A stretch of 64,000 nucleotides of DNA from Alphaproteobacteria bacterium. Lineage in GTDB: Bacteria; Pseudomonadota; Alphaproteobacteria; JAEULC01. The notes beneath the pieces are model-generated. The model was not told the origin of the DNA and did not search any database. It saw only the letters and a list, made by a program, of their open reading frames with translations. Below, in pieces: positions 15,005 through 24,721 of the stretch (position 1 is its first letter; each line of letters begins with the position of its first letter). A program made the position numbers and the translations under genes. The stretch lies in NCBI GenBank assembly GCA_020846275.1, contig JADLEG010000164.1, forward strand, positions 1 to 64,000, read 5' to 3'.

Positions 15005-15859
15005 ATGCCCTACGCGAAGCCCGAGGCGCTGGTCTCGACGGACTGGCTTGCCCGGCATCTGGAAGCGCCCGACGTGCGCGTCGTCGATTGCACCTACATC
15101 CTGCCGCCGACCACGCGCAACGCGCGCCGCGAGTACGAGGAACGCCACATCCCCGGGGCCGTGTTCTTCGACATCGACGACATCGCGGACAGCGACAATC
15201 CCCTGCCCCATATGCTTCCCAGCCCGGAGAAGTTCTCCAGCCGCGTGCGCAAGCTGGGGCTGGGCGACGGCAGCCGCATCGTCGTCTACGACACGCACGG
15301 CATGATGTCGGCGGCGCGGGCCTGGTGGATGTTCCGCGCCTTCGGGCACGATGACGTGGCCGTCCTGGACGGCGGGCTGCCGAAATGGCTGAAGGAAGGC
15401 CGCCCGGTCGAGGACATGAAGCCGATGCCGCGCGAGCGGCACTTCACCTCGCGCATGAACCAGTTCCTGGTGCGCGACCTTGGCCAGGTGCGCGGCGCGC
15501 TGGACAAGAAGCGCGAGCAGGTGCTGGACGCGCGCAGCGCGGGCCGGTTCAAGGGCATCGATCCCGAGCCGCGCCAGGGCCTGCGCGGCGGCCACATGCC
15601 CGGCGCGCTCAACGTGCCCTATGCCAGCCTGCTCGACCCCGACACCAAGACCTTCCTGCCGGCCGAGCGCCTGGCCGGCGTGTTCAAGGAGGCCGGGGTC
15701 GACCTGAAGAAGCCGATCGTCACGAGCTGCGGGTCGGGTGTCACCGCCTGCATCCTGGCGCTGGGGCTGTACCTGCTGGGCCGCGACGACGTGGCGGTCT
15801 ATGACGGCTCGTGGACGGAATGGGGCGGCCGAGCCGACACGCCGGTGGTGACGGGATGA
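15005..15859 (+). CDS. sseA: 3-mercaptopyruvate sulfurtransferase
   Basis: A 284-residue tandem-rhodanese protein. The N-terminal rhodanese is inactive; the C-terminal one has the 3-mercaptopyruvate signature Cys242-Gly-Ser-Gly-Val-Thr-Ala. It moves sulfur from 3-mercaptopyruvate, formed from cysteine, to thiol acceptors or cyanide. An Arg-Gly-Gly-His-Met-Pro-Gly-Ala segment precedes the second domain as usual. It overlaps the next gene by four bases (ATGA), so it is in an operon with two GNAT genes. Confidence 0.93.
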   Translation: MPYAKPEALVSTDWLARHLEAPDVRVVDCTYILPPTTRNARREYEERHIPGAVFFDIDDIADSDNPLPHMLPSPEKFSSRVRKLGLGDGSRIVVYDTHGMMSAARAWWMFRAFGHDDVAVLDGGLPKWLKEGRPVEDMKPMPRERHFTSRMNQFLVRDLGQVRGALDKKREQVLDARSAGRFKGIDPEPRQGLRGGHMPGALNVPYASLLDPDTKTFLPAERLAGVFKEAGVDLKKPIVTSCGSGVTACILALGLYLLGRDDVAVYDGSWTEWGGRADTPVVTG

Positions 15860-16305
15860 GCGCGGGCGACACATTCGTCATCGCCGCGCTCGCCGACCCC
15901 GACATCGAAGCGGTGATCCAGCTCTGGCGGGACTGCGATCTTGTGCGGCCCTGGAACGACCCGCGCGCCGACATCGCGCAGGCGCGCCGGTCGGGCTGCG
16001 CGGACATTCTGGTCGCCAAGGCGCCGGACGGCAGCGTCGTCGGCGCGGTGATGGTGGGCGACGACGGGCACCGTGGTTGGTTCTATTACGTGGCTGTTGC
16101 GCCCGGCCGGCAGAAGACCGGGCTCGGCCGCCGCCTGGTCGCTTCCGGCGAGGACTGGATGCGCAGGCGCGGCATCGAGAAGGCCCAGCTCATCATCCGC
16201 GACACCAATGCAAAGGTCCGCGGCTTCTACGAATCCCTAAGCTATGGCGTGCAGCCCCGCATCCTGATGGCGCGCTGGCTCGACGACAGGCCGCTGACGC
16301 CGTGA
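15856..16305 (+). CDS. GNAT acetyltransferase, YpeA-like
   Basis: A 149-residue GNAT. The N-terminal segment Leu-Trp-Arg-Asp-Cys-Asp-Leu-Val-Arg-Pro-Trp-Asn-Asp-Pro is the hallmark of the E. coli YpeA group, followed by Gly-His-Arg-Gly-Trp and the acetyl-CoA loop Arg-Gln-Lys-Thr-Gly-Leu-Gly. The ATG overlaps the sseA stop and its own stop overlaps the next GTG, so three genes are coupled. The natural substrate of YpeA proteins is not firmly known. Confidence 0.85.
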   Translation: MSAGDTFVIAALADPDIEAVIQLWRDCDLVRPWNDPRADIAQARRSGCADILVAKAPDGSVVGAVMVGDDGHRGWFYYVAVAPGRQKTGLGRRLVASGEDWMRRRGIEKAQLIIRDTNAKVRGFYESLSYGVQPRILMARWLDDRPLTP

Positions 16306-16871
16306 CCGCCGGCAAGCTTTCGACCGTCATCACCTACCTGGAGATGCTGGCGCCGCCCAAGCGGCCGCCCGTGCCGGCGCCCAGCCACCTGCGGCTGGCG
16401 CTGATCCGCGCCGAGAACATTTCCGTGTCGTACTCGCGCTACCTCTACAACACGGTCGGCGAGCCGTGGTGGTGGTACGAGCGCAAGCAGCTCAGCGACG
16501 GGCAGCTCGCGGCGATCGTCCGGCACGAGAATTTCGTAACCTATGTCCTCTACCTCGCCGGCACGCCGGCCGGCTTCTTCGAGCTCGACCGCCGCGACGC
16601 GGGCATCGTCGAGCTCGCCTATTTCGGCCTGATGCCGGACTGTATTGGCCTGCGCCTGGGCCCCTTCCTGCTCGACCAGGCGATCGCGCTCGCCTGGCAG
16701 GGGCCGCCGGTTCCCCGCCGCTTCTGGGTCAATACCTGCGACCTGGATCATCCCAAGGCCCTGCCGCTCTACCAGCGCGCCGGCTTTGTCCCTTATGACC
16801 GCCGGGTCAAGGAATTCGACGATCCCCGCCCGCTCGGCTTGGTACCGCCAGGTCCGCTGCCGAACCGTTAG
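16302..16871 (+). CDS. GNAT acetyltransferase
   Basis: A 189-residue GNAT beginning at a GTG that overlaps the previous stop (GTGA). Visible are the paired-Trp segment Glu-Pro-Trp-Trp-Trp-Tyr-Glu-Arg, a beta-strand pair around Ala-Gly-Phe-Phe-Glu-Leu-Asp, the acetyl-CoA loop region Leu-Arg-Leu-Gly-Pro-Phe-Leu-Leu, and the late Tyr-Gln-Arg-Ala-Gly-Phe turn. Related alphaproteobacterial GNATs are uncharacterised. It ends the sseA operon. Confidence 0.82.
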   Translation: MTAGKLSTVITYLEMLAPPKRPPVPAPSHLRLALIRAENISVSYSRYLYNTVGEPWWWYERKQLSDGQLAAIVRHENFVTYVLYLAGTPAGFFELDRRDAGIVELAYFGLMPDCIGLRLGPFLLDQAIALAWQGPPVPRRFWVNTCDLDHPKALPLYQRAGFVPYDRRVKEFDDPRPLGLVPPGPLPNR

Positions 16872-17009
16872 CGCCCGTTTGTGGCTGGTCAGCCGGCCGC
16901 GACTGGTCCACAGTGATGCCCGTCAACGAGCAGCGAACCGATCGTGGCACCGTCCCGGCGCTGCGCAGCGACCGGCCGATGCCCCGAGCTGGACAATGGG
17001 GGTATCGAG

Positions 17010-18317
17010 ATGGCTACGCGCATCCAGATCCTGCCGGCTACCCTGGCGTTGCTTGGCCTCGGCATCGCCGCGCCCGTGGCGCTTGCCGACGAGACCTGCA
17101 ACTCGCCCTACATGACGAACCTGATCAAGGGCCAGGAGGACTTCGTCCATGTCTGGACCCTTGGGGTCAAGGGCCTGGGCGACGAATCCGACAAGCTGGT
17201 CACGATCGACGCAAATCCGAAGTCGAAGACCTACGGCAAGGTCGTCCATAGCCTGAGCGTCGGCGGGCGCGGCGAGGTGCACCACATGGGCTTCACCGAC
17301 GACCGCAAGCAGCTCTGGGCCGGGCGGCTGGACGACAGCAGGATCTTCGTGATCGACGTCGGAACCGATCCTGCGAAGCCGAAGCTGGTGCGCACCATCG
17401 CGGATCTCGAGTCGAAGTCCGGCTTCGTCGGCCCGCACACCTTCTATGCCCTGCCGGGGCGCATGCTGGTCCAGGCCCTGTCGAACACGCGCGACCATGG
17501 CGGGGTGACGGGCATGGTCACGTACAACAACAAGGGCGGCTACGTCGCGCGCTACGACATGCCGGTCGCCAACGGCGGCGACGGCTATGGCTACGACCTC
17601 GCGATCAACCCGGCGAAGAACCTGTTGCTGACCTCCAGCTTTACCGGCTGGAACAACTACATGATGGACCTGGGCAAGCTGATCAAGGATGCCGAGGCGA
17701 TGAAGCGCTTCGGCGCGACGATGGTGGCCTGGGACCTGAAGGCGATGAAGCCGCAGAAAGTGTTCCAGGTGCCGGGCGCGCCGCTGGAGATCCGCTGGTC
17801 GCTCAAACCCGGCGACAACTGGGCGATCACCGCGGCGGCCCTCACCTCGAAGCTGTGGTTGGTCAAGCAGGACGCCGGCGGGCAGTGGCAGGCCAAGGAA
17901 GTCGGCACGATCGGCGACCCGGCGCAGATCCCGCTGCCCGTCGACATTTCGATCACGGCCGATGGCAAGGGCCTGTGGGTCAACACGTTCATGGACGGCA
18001 CGACGCGCTATTTCGATCTCGGCAACCCCGAGGCGCCGAAGCAGACCTACAGCAAGGTGACGGGCAAGCAGGTCAACATGGTCTCGCAGAGCTGGGACGG
18101 CAAGCGGGTCTACGTGACCTCCTCGCTGCTGGCGAACTGGGACAAGAAGGGCGCGGACGACGAGCAGTTCCTGCGCGCCTTCAACTGGAACGGCAAGGAA
18201 TTGACGCCGGCCTTCGAGGTCGACTTCTACAAGGAGAAATTGGGCCGGGCGCATCACATGAAGTTCACGGCCAAGCCCGGGCGGCAATCGGCGCTGGCGT
18301 CGCTGGACGGCAATTGA
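17010..18317 (+). CDS. mtoX: Methanethiol oxidase (SBP56 family)
   Basis: A 435-residue periplasmic protein with a signal peptide (about 1-27) and the SBP56/selenium-binding fold, a beta-propeller with conserved His segments such as Val-His-His-Met-Gly and Gly-Arg-Ala-His-His-Met-Lys. Bacterial members oxidise methanethiol to formaldehyde, sulfide and peroxide with copper. The start at 17010 follows GGGGGT and begins the signal peptide; an earlier in-frame start would add unlikely residues. It is followed by an SCO-like and a MauG-like gene, the same companions described for mtoX in Hyphomicrobium, which supports the oxidase role over a plain selenium-binding one. Confidence 0.87.
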   Translation: MATRIQILPATLALLGLGIAAPVALADETCNSPYMTNLIKGQEDFVHVWTLGVKGLGDESDKLVTIDANPKSKTYGKVVHSLSVGGRGEVHHMGFTDDRKQLWAGRLDDSRIFVIDVGTDPAKPKLVRTIADLESKSGFVGPHTFYALPGRMLVQALSNTRDHGGVTGMVTYNNKGGYVARYDMPVANGGDGYGYDLAINPAKNLLLTSSFTGWNNYMMDLGKLIKDAEAMKRFGATMVAWDLKAMKPQKVFQVPGAPLEIRWSLKPGDNWAITAAALTSKLWLVKQDAGGQWQAKEVGTIGDPAQIPLPVDISITADGKGLWVNTFMDGTTRYFDLGNPEAPKQTYSKVTGKQVNMVSQSWDGKRVYVTSSLLANWDKKGADDEQFLRAFNWNGKELTPAFEVDFYKEKLGRAHHMKFTAKPGRQSALASLDGN

Positions 18318-19003
18318 TGGGGTTCCCAGCGTCTGTCGCGGCCGGCGTCCTGCTGGCGGCCGTGGCGCTTGCCGGCCAGGTCGGCGCGCATGAAATGCCG
18401 AAAGCGGCGGCGCCGCGCATGGAGTTCACGCCGCCGCCCGCCGGCAGCTACGCCCTGCCGCCGATCCAGCCCGCGCCGGCTGGGCCGGTGATCGACGCCA
18501 AGGGACGGCGCGGCGAGCTGGCCACGTTCGTCACCGGCAAGGTCACGCTGCTGTCGCTGTTCTACGCGCAATGCGCCGATCCGCTGGGCTGTCCGCTCGC
18601 CTTCGACACCATGGCCGGGCTGCGCGACCGTTTGCTGCGCAAGCAAGGCCTGCGCGATCGCGTGCGCCTCGTCAGCCTCAGCTTCGATCCGGCGCATGAC
18701 ACGCCCGCGCTGCTGGACGCGTTCGGCGATCATTTCGCGGCCACGAAAATCCAGTGGTCGTTCCTGACCGGCGCGTCGCCCCTTGCGATCGCGCCGATCC
18801 TCGACGGATTCGGCCAGGACATCGCGGTCGAAAGCGACGGCGACGACGCCTCGCCGCGTATCATCAACCATGTGCTGAAATTGTTCCTGATCGACCCCCG
18901 CGGCATGGTGCGCGAGATCTACACCACCGCCTTCCTGCTGCCCGAGGTGGTGTACAACGACATCATGACGCTCCTGATCGAGGACGGCGTTGCTGCGCGT
19001 TAG
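18317..19003 (+). CDS. SCO1/SenC-family copper protein of mtoX operon
   Basis: A 228-residue exported thioredoxin-fold protein; signal peptide about 1-24. Its role would be copper delivery or thiol chemistry for MtoX. The usual SCO Cys-x3-Cys-Pro motif is replaced by Cys-Ala-Asp-Pro-Leu-Gly-Cys-Pro, five residues between the cysteines. The distal His is present in Asn-His-Val-Leu-Lys-Leu-Phe-Leu-Ile-Asp. Its ATG shares one base with the mtoX stop (TGATG), and its end overlaps the next gene by 14 bases. Confidence 0.8.
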   Translation: MGFPASVAAGVLLAAVALAGQVGAHEMPKAAAPRMEFTPPPAGSYALPPIQPAPAGPVIDAKGRRGELATFVTGKVTLLSLFYAQCADPLGCPLAFDTMAGLRDRLLRKQGLRDRVRLVSLSFDPAHDTPALLDAFGDHFAATKIQWSFLTGASPLAIAPILDGFGQDIAVESDGDDASPRIINHVLKLFLIDPRGMVREIYTTAFLLPEVVYNDIMTLLIEDGVAAR

Positions 19004-20105
19004 GCCGTCTGCGGCTTGCCTTGCGTTCGCGCTCGCCTGCATCGCCGCCCAGGGATTCGCGCAATCGCCGCTGCTCGGACTGCACGATCCGCCCGTGCGC
19101 ATCGACGATCCGCCGACGCCGGCGAAGGTGGCGCTGGGCCGGAAGCTGTTCTTCGACCGCCGCCTGTCCGTCAACGGCACCATGTCCTGCGGCATGTGCC
19201 ACGTGCCGGCGCAGGGCTTCGCCGCCAACGAGCTGCGCACGCCGCTGGGAGTCGAGGGGCGCAGCGTGCGGCGCAACGCGCCGACCATCCTGAACGTCGC
19301 GTACTATGAGCGCCTGTTCCATGACGGCCGCGAGGCGACGCTGGAGGCGCAGGTCTGGGCGCCGCTGCTCGCCGGCAACGAGATGGGCAATCGCTCCGGC
19401 CAGGCGGTCGTCGACCGGATCGCGGCCCTGCCCGACTATGCCGGCCTGTTCGAATCCGCCTATGACGGCCTGCGCCCGGACGCGCAGACGGTCGGCCGCG
19501 CCCTCGCCGCCTACGAGCGCTCGCTCGTCTCCGGCGGCGCGCGCTTCGATCGATGGTGGTTCGGCGGCGAGCGCGGCGCGCTTACGGCCCAAGAACGGGA
19601 GGGCTTCGCGATCTTCCTGTTCCGCGGCGGTTGCGCCCAGTGCCATCGCGTCGAGGAGCGCCACGCGCTGTTCACCGACCAGCGCTACCACAACACGGGC
19701 ACGGGGCACGCGCGCCTGGACGCCGCGCGCCGGCCGGTGCGGGTGGAACTCGCGCCCGGCGTCTTCACGACGCTGGCGCCGGAGGCGGTCGACAAGGTGG
19801 GCGCGCCCGACGTAAGCGATGCCGGCCGCATGGAAGTGACGGGCGACCCGGCCGATCGGTGGAAGTACCGTACGCCGTCCCTGCGCAACGTCGCGCTGAC
19901 CGCGCCCTACATGCACGACGGGTCGCTCGCGACCTTGGAGGAGGTCGTGGAGTTCTACGACCGCGGCGGCGGCGAGGACCCCGACAAGGCGGACTGGCTG
20001 TTCCCGCTACACCTATCCGCGGCCGACAAGCGGGCGCTGGTGGCGTTCCTGAAGACGCTTACCGGCGCCAATATCGAGGCGCTGGTGCGCGAAGCCGCGC
20101 GCTGA
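18990..20105 (+). CDS. MauG/cytochrome c peroxidase-like diheme protein
   Basis: A 371-residue periplasmic diheme protein of the CCP/MauG family. Signal peptide about 1-25; heme sites Cys67-Gly-Met-Cys70-His71 and Cys215-Ala-Gln-Cys218-His219; C-terminal Thr-Pro-Ser-Leu-Arg-Asn-Val and Tyr-Met-His-Asp-Gly motifs typical of the family. The start is TTG at 18990, supported by GAGGAC five bases before it. In an mtoX operon it probably matures a cofactor or residue of MtoX, as MauG does for methylamine dehydrogenase; that role is inferred. Confidence 0.87.
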   Translation: MLRVRPSAACLAFALACIAAQGFAQSPLLGLHDPPVRIDDPPTPAKVALGRKLFFDRRLSVNGTMSCGMCHVPAQGFAANELRTPLGVEGRSVRRNAPTILNVAYYERLFHDGREATLEAQVWAPLLAGNEMGNRSGQAVVDRIAALPDYAGLFESAYDGLRPDAQTVGRALAAYERSLVSGGARFDRWWFGGERGALTAQEREGFAIFLFRGGCAQCHRVEERHALFTDQRYHNTGTGHARLDAARRPVRVELAPGVFTTLAPEAVDKVGAPDVSDAGRMEVTGDPADRWKYRTPSLRNVALTAPYMHDGSLATLEEVVEFYDRGGGEDPDKADWLFPLHLSAADKRALVAFLKTLTGANIEALVREAAR

Positions 20106-20108
20106 AGG

Positions 20109-20888
<780 letters not shown>

Positions 20889-20919
20889 GAAGCTGTCTCC
20901 CTGCGGAATGTCGGAATGC

Positions 20920-22080
20920 CTAGCGCTTCTTGTGCCCGGTATGGAGCTTGCGCTCGAGATGCTGGCTGTAGCGCGACATGCTGAAGCAGAACACGAAGTA
21001 GAGCAGCGCGGCGAAGGCGTAGCCCTCGATCGAGAAGCCGAGCCACTTCGGGTCCGCGTTGCCGAGCTGGATCGCGCCCAGAAGGTCGAACATGCCGATG
21101 ATCGCCACCAGCGTCGTGTCCTTAAACAGGCCGATGAAGTTGCTGACGATGTTCGGGATGGCGTAGCGCAGCGCTTGGGGCAGGATGATGAAGGTCATCA
21201 TCTTCGGGTAGCTGAGCCCGAGCGCCATCGCGCCCTCGTACTGGCCCTTGGGGATCGCCGCCAAGCCGCCGCGCACCACCTCGGCCATGTAGGCGGCGGA
21301 GAACATGGTCACGCCGATCAGCGCGCGCAGCAGCTTGTCGAAGTTGACCCCTTCCGGCAGGAACAGCGGCAGCATCACCGAGGACATGAACAGCACGGTG
21401 ATCAGCGGCACGCCGCGCCACAGCTCGATGAAGACGACGCTGAACGTGCTGACGATGGGCATCGACGAGCGCCGCCCCAGCGCCAAAAGGATGCCCAGCG
21501 GCAGCGCGGCGATGATGCCCACCGATGCGATCAGCAGGGTCAGCGCCAGTCCGCCCCACTTGTCGGTCTGCACGGTGCGCCAGGGATGCGTCGCCGATCC
21601 CGGCGCGCCGGGCGGGAAGTCGACGAAGCCGTAGAACATGAAGTAGGCGACGATCGGGTAGAGCAGGACGACCGCGACGCCGTAGACGTTCTTGTAGGGC
21701 AGGTTCTTGATCGAAAGGGGCGCGAACATCAGCACCGCGGCGATGGCCGCCAGGTCGATGCGCCAGCGCAGATCGTAGGGATAGAGCCCATACATGTACC
21801 CGCCGATCCACGCCTTGATGTAGATCCAGCAGGCACCGTCCTTGCGCGAGCCGTCGGGCAGCTTGCAGTCCTGCGCCTCGTTGCCGGTCCAGATCGCGTC
21901 GATGAAGGCCCATTGGATGAAGGGCGGGATCACCAGGTAGATGATCCAGATCGCGAGCAGCGTGAGGACCGTGCTCTGCCAGGACGAGAACAGGTTTTCG
22001 CGCAGCCATCCCACCCAGCCCACGGTCGATGCCGGCGGCGGTATCTCGGCCTTCTGGCTGGTTTCCACGGCGGTCGTCAT
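20920..22080 (-). CDS. aapM: General L-amino-acid ABC transporter permease AapM
   Basis: A 386-residue inner-membrane permease. Soluble N-tail, then helices before residue 150, and the BPD_transp_1 core (about 175-370) with the EAA-like loop around Leu-Gly-Leu-Ser-Tyr-Pro-Lys. A long loop between the first helices carries Gly-Gly-Tyr-Met-Tyr-Gly-Leu-Tyr-Pro, common in AapM. It follows aapQ after three bases, forming the heterodimeric pore with it. Confidence 0.93.
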   Translation of the reverse strand: MTTAVETSQKAEIPPPASTVGWVGWLRENLFSSWQSTVLTLLAIWIIYLVIPPFIQWAFIDAIWTGNEAQDCKLPDGSRKDGACWIYIKAWIGGYMYGLYPYDLRWRIDLAAIAAVLMFAPLSIKNLPYKNVYGVAVVLLYPIVAYFMFYGFVDFPPGAPGSATHPWRTVQTDKWGGLALTLLIASVGIIAALPLGILLALGRRSSMPIVSTFSVVFIELWRGVPLITVLFMSSVMLPLFLPEGVNFDKLLRALIGVTMFSAAYMAEVVRGGLAAIPKGQYEGAMALGLSYPKMMTFIILPQALRYAIPNIVSNFIGLFKDTTLVAIIGMFDLLGAIQLGNADPKWLGFSIEGYAFAALLYFVFCFSMSRYSQHLERKLHTGHKKR

Positions 22081-22083
22081 GGC

Positions 22084-23274
22084 CTAGCGCTCCCTCAGCG
22101 CCATCTTGGTGTTGAACCAGTTCATGAAGACCGACGTCGTGAGGCTGGTCGTCAGGTAGACCGCCATGGTGATGGCGATGCACTCCACGGCCTGGCCGGT
22201 CTGGTTCAGCACCGTGCCCGCGAACACCGCCACCAGGTCGGGATAGGCGATCGCCGTGGCCAGCGACGAGTTCTTGGTCAGGTTCAGGTACTGGCTGGTC
22301 ATCGGGGGGATGATCACGCGCATGGCCTGCGGAATGATCACCAGGCGCAAGGTCGGGCCGGGCCGGAGGCCCAGCGCGTAGGCGGCCTCGGTCTGGCCGT
22401 GGCTGACCGCCATGATACCCGCGCGCACCGTCTCGCCGATGAACGCCGCCGTGTAGACCACCAGCGCGAAGGTCAGCGAGATGAACTCGGGGATCAACAC
22501 CATGCCGCCGGAGAAGTTGAACCCCTGCAGCTCCGGGTAATCCCAGTGGAACGGCATGCCCATGACGATGAGGGCGAGCAGCGGAAGCCCGAAGGTCAGG
22601 CCAAGCGATGTCCACAGTATCGGGAACTGCTGGCCGGTCGCCACCTGCCGCGCGCGCGCCCATCGGAAGACGACGATCGAGGCCACGATGCCGATGGCGA
22701 GCGCGACCGGCGCCAGCCAGAAGCCCTCCTGGAACACAGGCGCGGGCATGTAGAGCCCGCGGTTGTTGATGAAGAAAAGCCCGAGGATGCCGATGCTCTG
22801 GCGCGGGCCCGGGGTCGACTTGCCCAGCACCTGGTACCAGAAGATGATCTGCAGCAGCAGCGGGATGTTGCGGATGCCCTCGATATAGACCGCCGCCAGC
22901 CGCGCGATCAGCCAGTTCCGCGACAGGCGCGCGACGCCGATGACGAAGCCCAGCATCGTGGCAAAGACGATGCCGATGCCGGCGACCACGAGCGTGTTGA
23001 GCAACCCGACCAGCAGCGCCTGGCCGAAGCTCGATGCCGCCGAGTACGGCACCAGGTGCATGATGATGTCGAACCCGGCCGTCGAGCCGAGGAACCCGAA
23101 ACCGGAGGCGATGCCGCGCCGTTCGAGGTTCGCATAGGTGTTGTGGAAGATATAGGCGCCGAAGCCCAGGACAATGACCAGCAGCACGACCTGGAAGAAG
23201 ATCGCGCGATAACGCGAATCCAGCCAGATCGGCGTGTCCGGCGCGCGCGCGGTTTCCCTGACGTCTACCGCCAT
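22084..23274 (-). CDS. aapQ: General L-amino-acid ABC transporter permease AapQ
   Basis: A 396-residue permease starting MAVDVRET at 23274 behind GGGGGAG; upstream in-frame sequence is unlikely to be coding. Multiple membrane helices with the AapQ-specific large insertion (about 150-260) before the C-terminal transport core, where Ala-Leu-Gly-Leu-Arg-Pro-Gly-Pro-Thr marks the ATPase-contact loop. Its partner is AapM. It lies 184 bases after aapJ; that gap holds strong hairpins. Confidence 0.93.
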   Translation of the reverse strand: MAVDVRETARAPDTPIWLDSRYRAIFFQVVLLVIVLGFGAYIFHNTYANLERRGIASGFGFLGSTAGFDIIMHLVPYSAASSFGQALLVGLLNTLVVAGIGIVFATMLGFVIGVARLSRNWLIARLAAVYIEGIRNIPLLLQIIFWYQVLGKSTPGPRQSIGILGLFFINNRGLYMPAPVFQEGFWLAPVALAIGIVASIVVFRWARARQVATGQQFPILWTSLGLTFGLPLLALIVMGMPFHWDYPELQGFNFSGGMVLIPEFISLTFALVVYTAAFIGETVRAGIMAVSHGQTEAAYALGLRPGPTLRLVIIPQAMRVIIPPMTSQYLNLTKNSSLATAIAYPDLVAVFAGTVLNQTGQAVECIAITMAVYLTTSLTTSVFMNWFNTKMALRER

Positions 23275-23342
23275 GCAACTCCCCCTGTTCGGACCCAGAC
23301 AGCTACGTGCGTGCTTCTTTTTATCGTTCGGCTTTGTCGTCG

Positions 23343-23412
23343 GCTTGCAGGGCTTGTGCCCCTGGCAAGCGTCGTTCCCGCCACGGGCGCGCCGCCCCCT
23401 CGCGACGCGCCC
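23343..23412 (-). other. Two hairpins between aapJ and aapQ
   Basis: GCTTGC-AGGG pairs with CCCCTG-GCAAGC (23343-23370; one bulge), and GGGCGCG pairs with CGCGCCC (23385-23412). They sit after the binding-protein stop and before the permease. Such stems often protect or partly end the transcript so that the binding protein is made in excess. That role is inferred from position. Confidence 0.5.
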
Positions 23413-23458
23413 CTGCCGGGTGTTCGGACTGCTGTTTGCGTGTCGCCAGCCTTTCGGG

Positions 23459-24478
23459 CTAGCGGATCGGCGGCGCGTACTGCAGGCCGCCCTTGGTCCA
23501 CAGAGCGTTGACGCCGCGCGACAGGGCGATCGGCGTGTTCGGGCCGACGTTGCGGTCATAGCTCTCGGCGTAGTTGCCGACCAGCTTGATGACGTTATAG
23601 GCCCAGTTGTTGTCGAGGCCGACCATCTTGCCGAAGTCGCCCTCGATGCCCAGCATGCGCTTGATCTCGGGGTTGGCCGACTTCTTCATCTCGTCGACGT
23701 TCTTGGAGTCGACGCCCAGCTCCTCGGCGTTCAGCATCACGAAGAACGCCCAGCGCACGATGTCGCCCCAGTTGTTGTCGCCGTGGCGGACCAGCGGGCC
23801 CAGCGGCTCCTTCGAGATCACCTCGGGCAGGATCACGTGGTCGTTCGGGTTCTTCAGCTTGGTGCGGTCGGCGGCGAGGCCCGAGCGGTCGGTCGTGAAC
23901 ACGTCGCAGCGGCCCGAGTCGTAGGCCGCAAGCACCTCGTCGTTCTTCTCGAAGGCGACGACCTTGTATTCCATCTTGTTGGCCCGGAAGAAGTCCGCCA
24001 GGTTCTGCTCGGTGGTGGTGCCGGTCTGGGTGCAGACGGTGGCGCCCTTCAGCTCCAGCGCGCTCTTCACCCCCAGCTTCTTCGTGACCATGAAGCCCTG
24101 GCCATCGTAGAAGTTGATGCCGACGAAATCGAAGCCGAGCTGCGTGTCGCGGCTCATGGTCCAGGTCGTGTTGCGGGCCAGGAAGTCGACCTCGCCCGAC
24201 TGCAGCGCCGTGAAACGCTCCTTGGCGGTCGTCGGCACGAACTTCACGCGCTTGGCGTCGCCGAAGACGGCGGCGGCGACCGCGCGGCACATATCCACGT
24301 CGAAGCCGGCCCAGTTGCCCTGGGCGTCGGGGTTGGCGAAGCCCGGCAGGCTTTGGCTGACGCCGCAAATGACCTGCCCGCGCTTCTTGACCGCGTCGAG
24401 TGTCGCTTGCGCCTGGGCCTCACCGGCGACAAAGGCGATGAGCGCCGCGCCGGCGGCAATAACGCTGATCTTTTTCAT
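23459..24478 (-). CDS. aapJ: General L-amino-acid-binding protein AapJ
   Basis: A 339-residue periplasmic solute-binding protein (family 3). Signal peptide about 1-24 ending Ala-Gln-Ala; then the typical Val-Lys-Lys-Arg-Gly-x-Val-Ile-Cys-Gly-Val-Ser and Gly-Phe-Asp-Val-Asp-Met-Cys-Arg-Ala motifs, and Asp-Phe-Leu-Ala-Arg-Asn-Thr-Thr-Trp-Thr of the AapJ/BztA group. It binds a broad set of L-amino acids. First gene of aapJQMP and divergent from metC. Confidence 0.95.
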   Translation of the reverse strand: MKKISVIAAGAALIAFVAGEAQAQATLDAVKKRGQVICGVSQSLPGFANPDAQGNWAGFDVDMCRAVAAAVFGDAKRVKFVPTTAKERFTALQSGEVDFLARNTTWTMSRDTQLGFDFVGINFYDGQGFMVTKKLGVKSALELKGATVCTQTGTTTEQNLADFFRANKMEYKVVAFEKNDEVLAAYDSGRCDVFTTDRSGLAADRTKLKNPNDHVILPEVISKEPLGPLVRHGDNNWGDIVRWAFFVMLNAEELGVDSKNVDEMKKSANPEIKRMLGIEGDFGKMVGLDNNWAYNVIKLVGNYAESYDRNVGPNTPIALSRGVNALWTKGGLQYAPPIR

Positions 24479-24649
24479 GTCTAACGCATCCCTGGTGGTT
24501 TTCCTTCAAGGCCCCTGCCATCCGGCAGGAGCCGGTCCGTCGAGCCGGGATTGCTCTCGGCAAATTGCTTCCCGCTACCCCCGATCGACGGCTCCCTATA
24601 GCCGATTTGACTCGATAATGCGCGTTGAATCAAGCCTCGCGGGATTACG

Positions 24650-24669
24650 CAAGGTGGTATATCACCTTG
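24650..24669. promoter_or_regulatory. Inverted repeat in aapJ-metC divergent promoter region
   Basis: CAAGGTG and CACCTTG are perfect 7-base arms around GTATAT, 53 bases before the metC ATG and about 172 before aapJ. Position and AT-rich centre fit a dimeric repressor or activator site acting on metC or both genes. No regulator gene is adjacent. Confidence 0.4.
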
Positions 24670-24721
24670 TTTCCCCTGGCCGTCGGCACCGCAGTGCAAC
24701 ATAAACGAGAGTCGGAACATC

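Noticed and set aside
24590..24721. Possible SAM-II-type riboswitch before metC, because of a GATTTGACTC stretch at 24603.
   Set aside because: The rest of the SAM-II core (the later GCTAAA segment and pseudoknot pairing) is missing and the GATTTGA is too far from the start.
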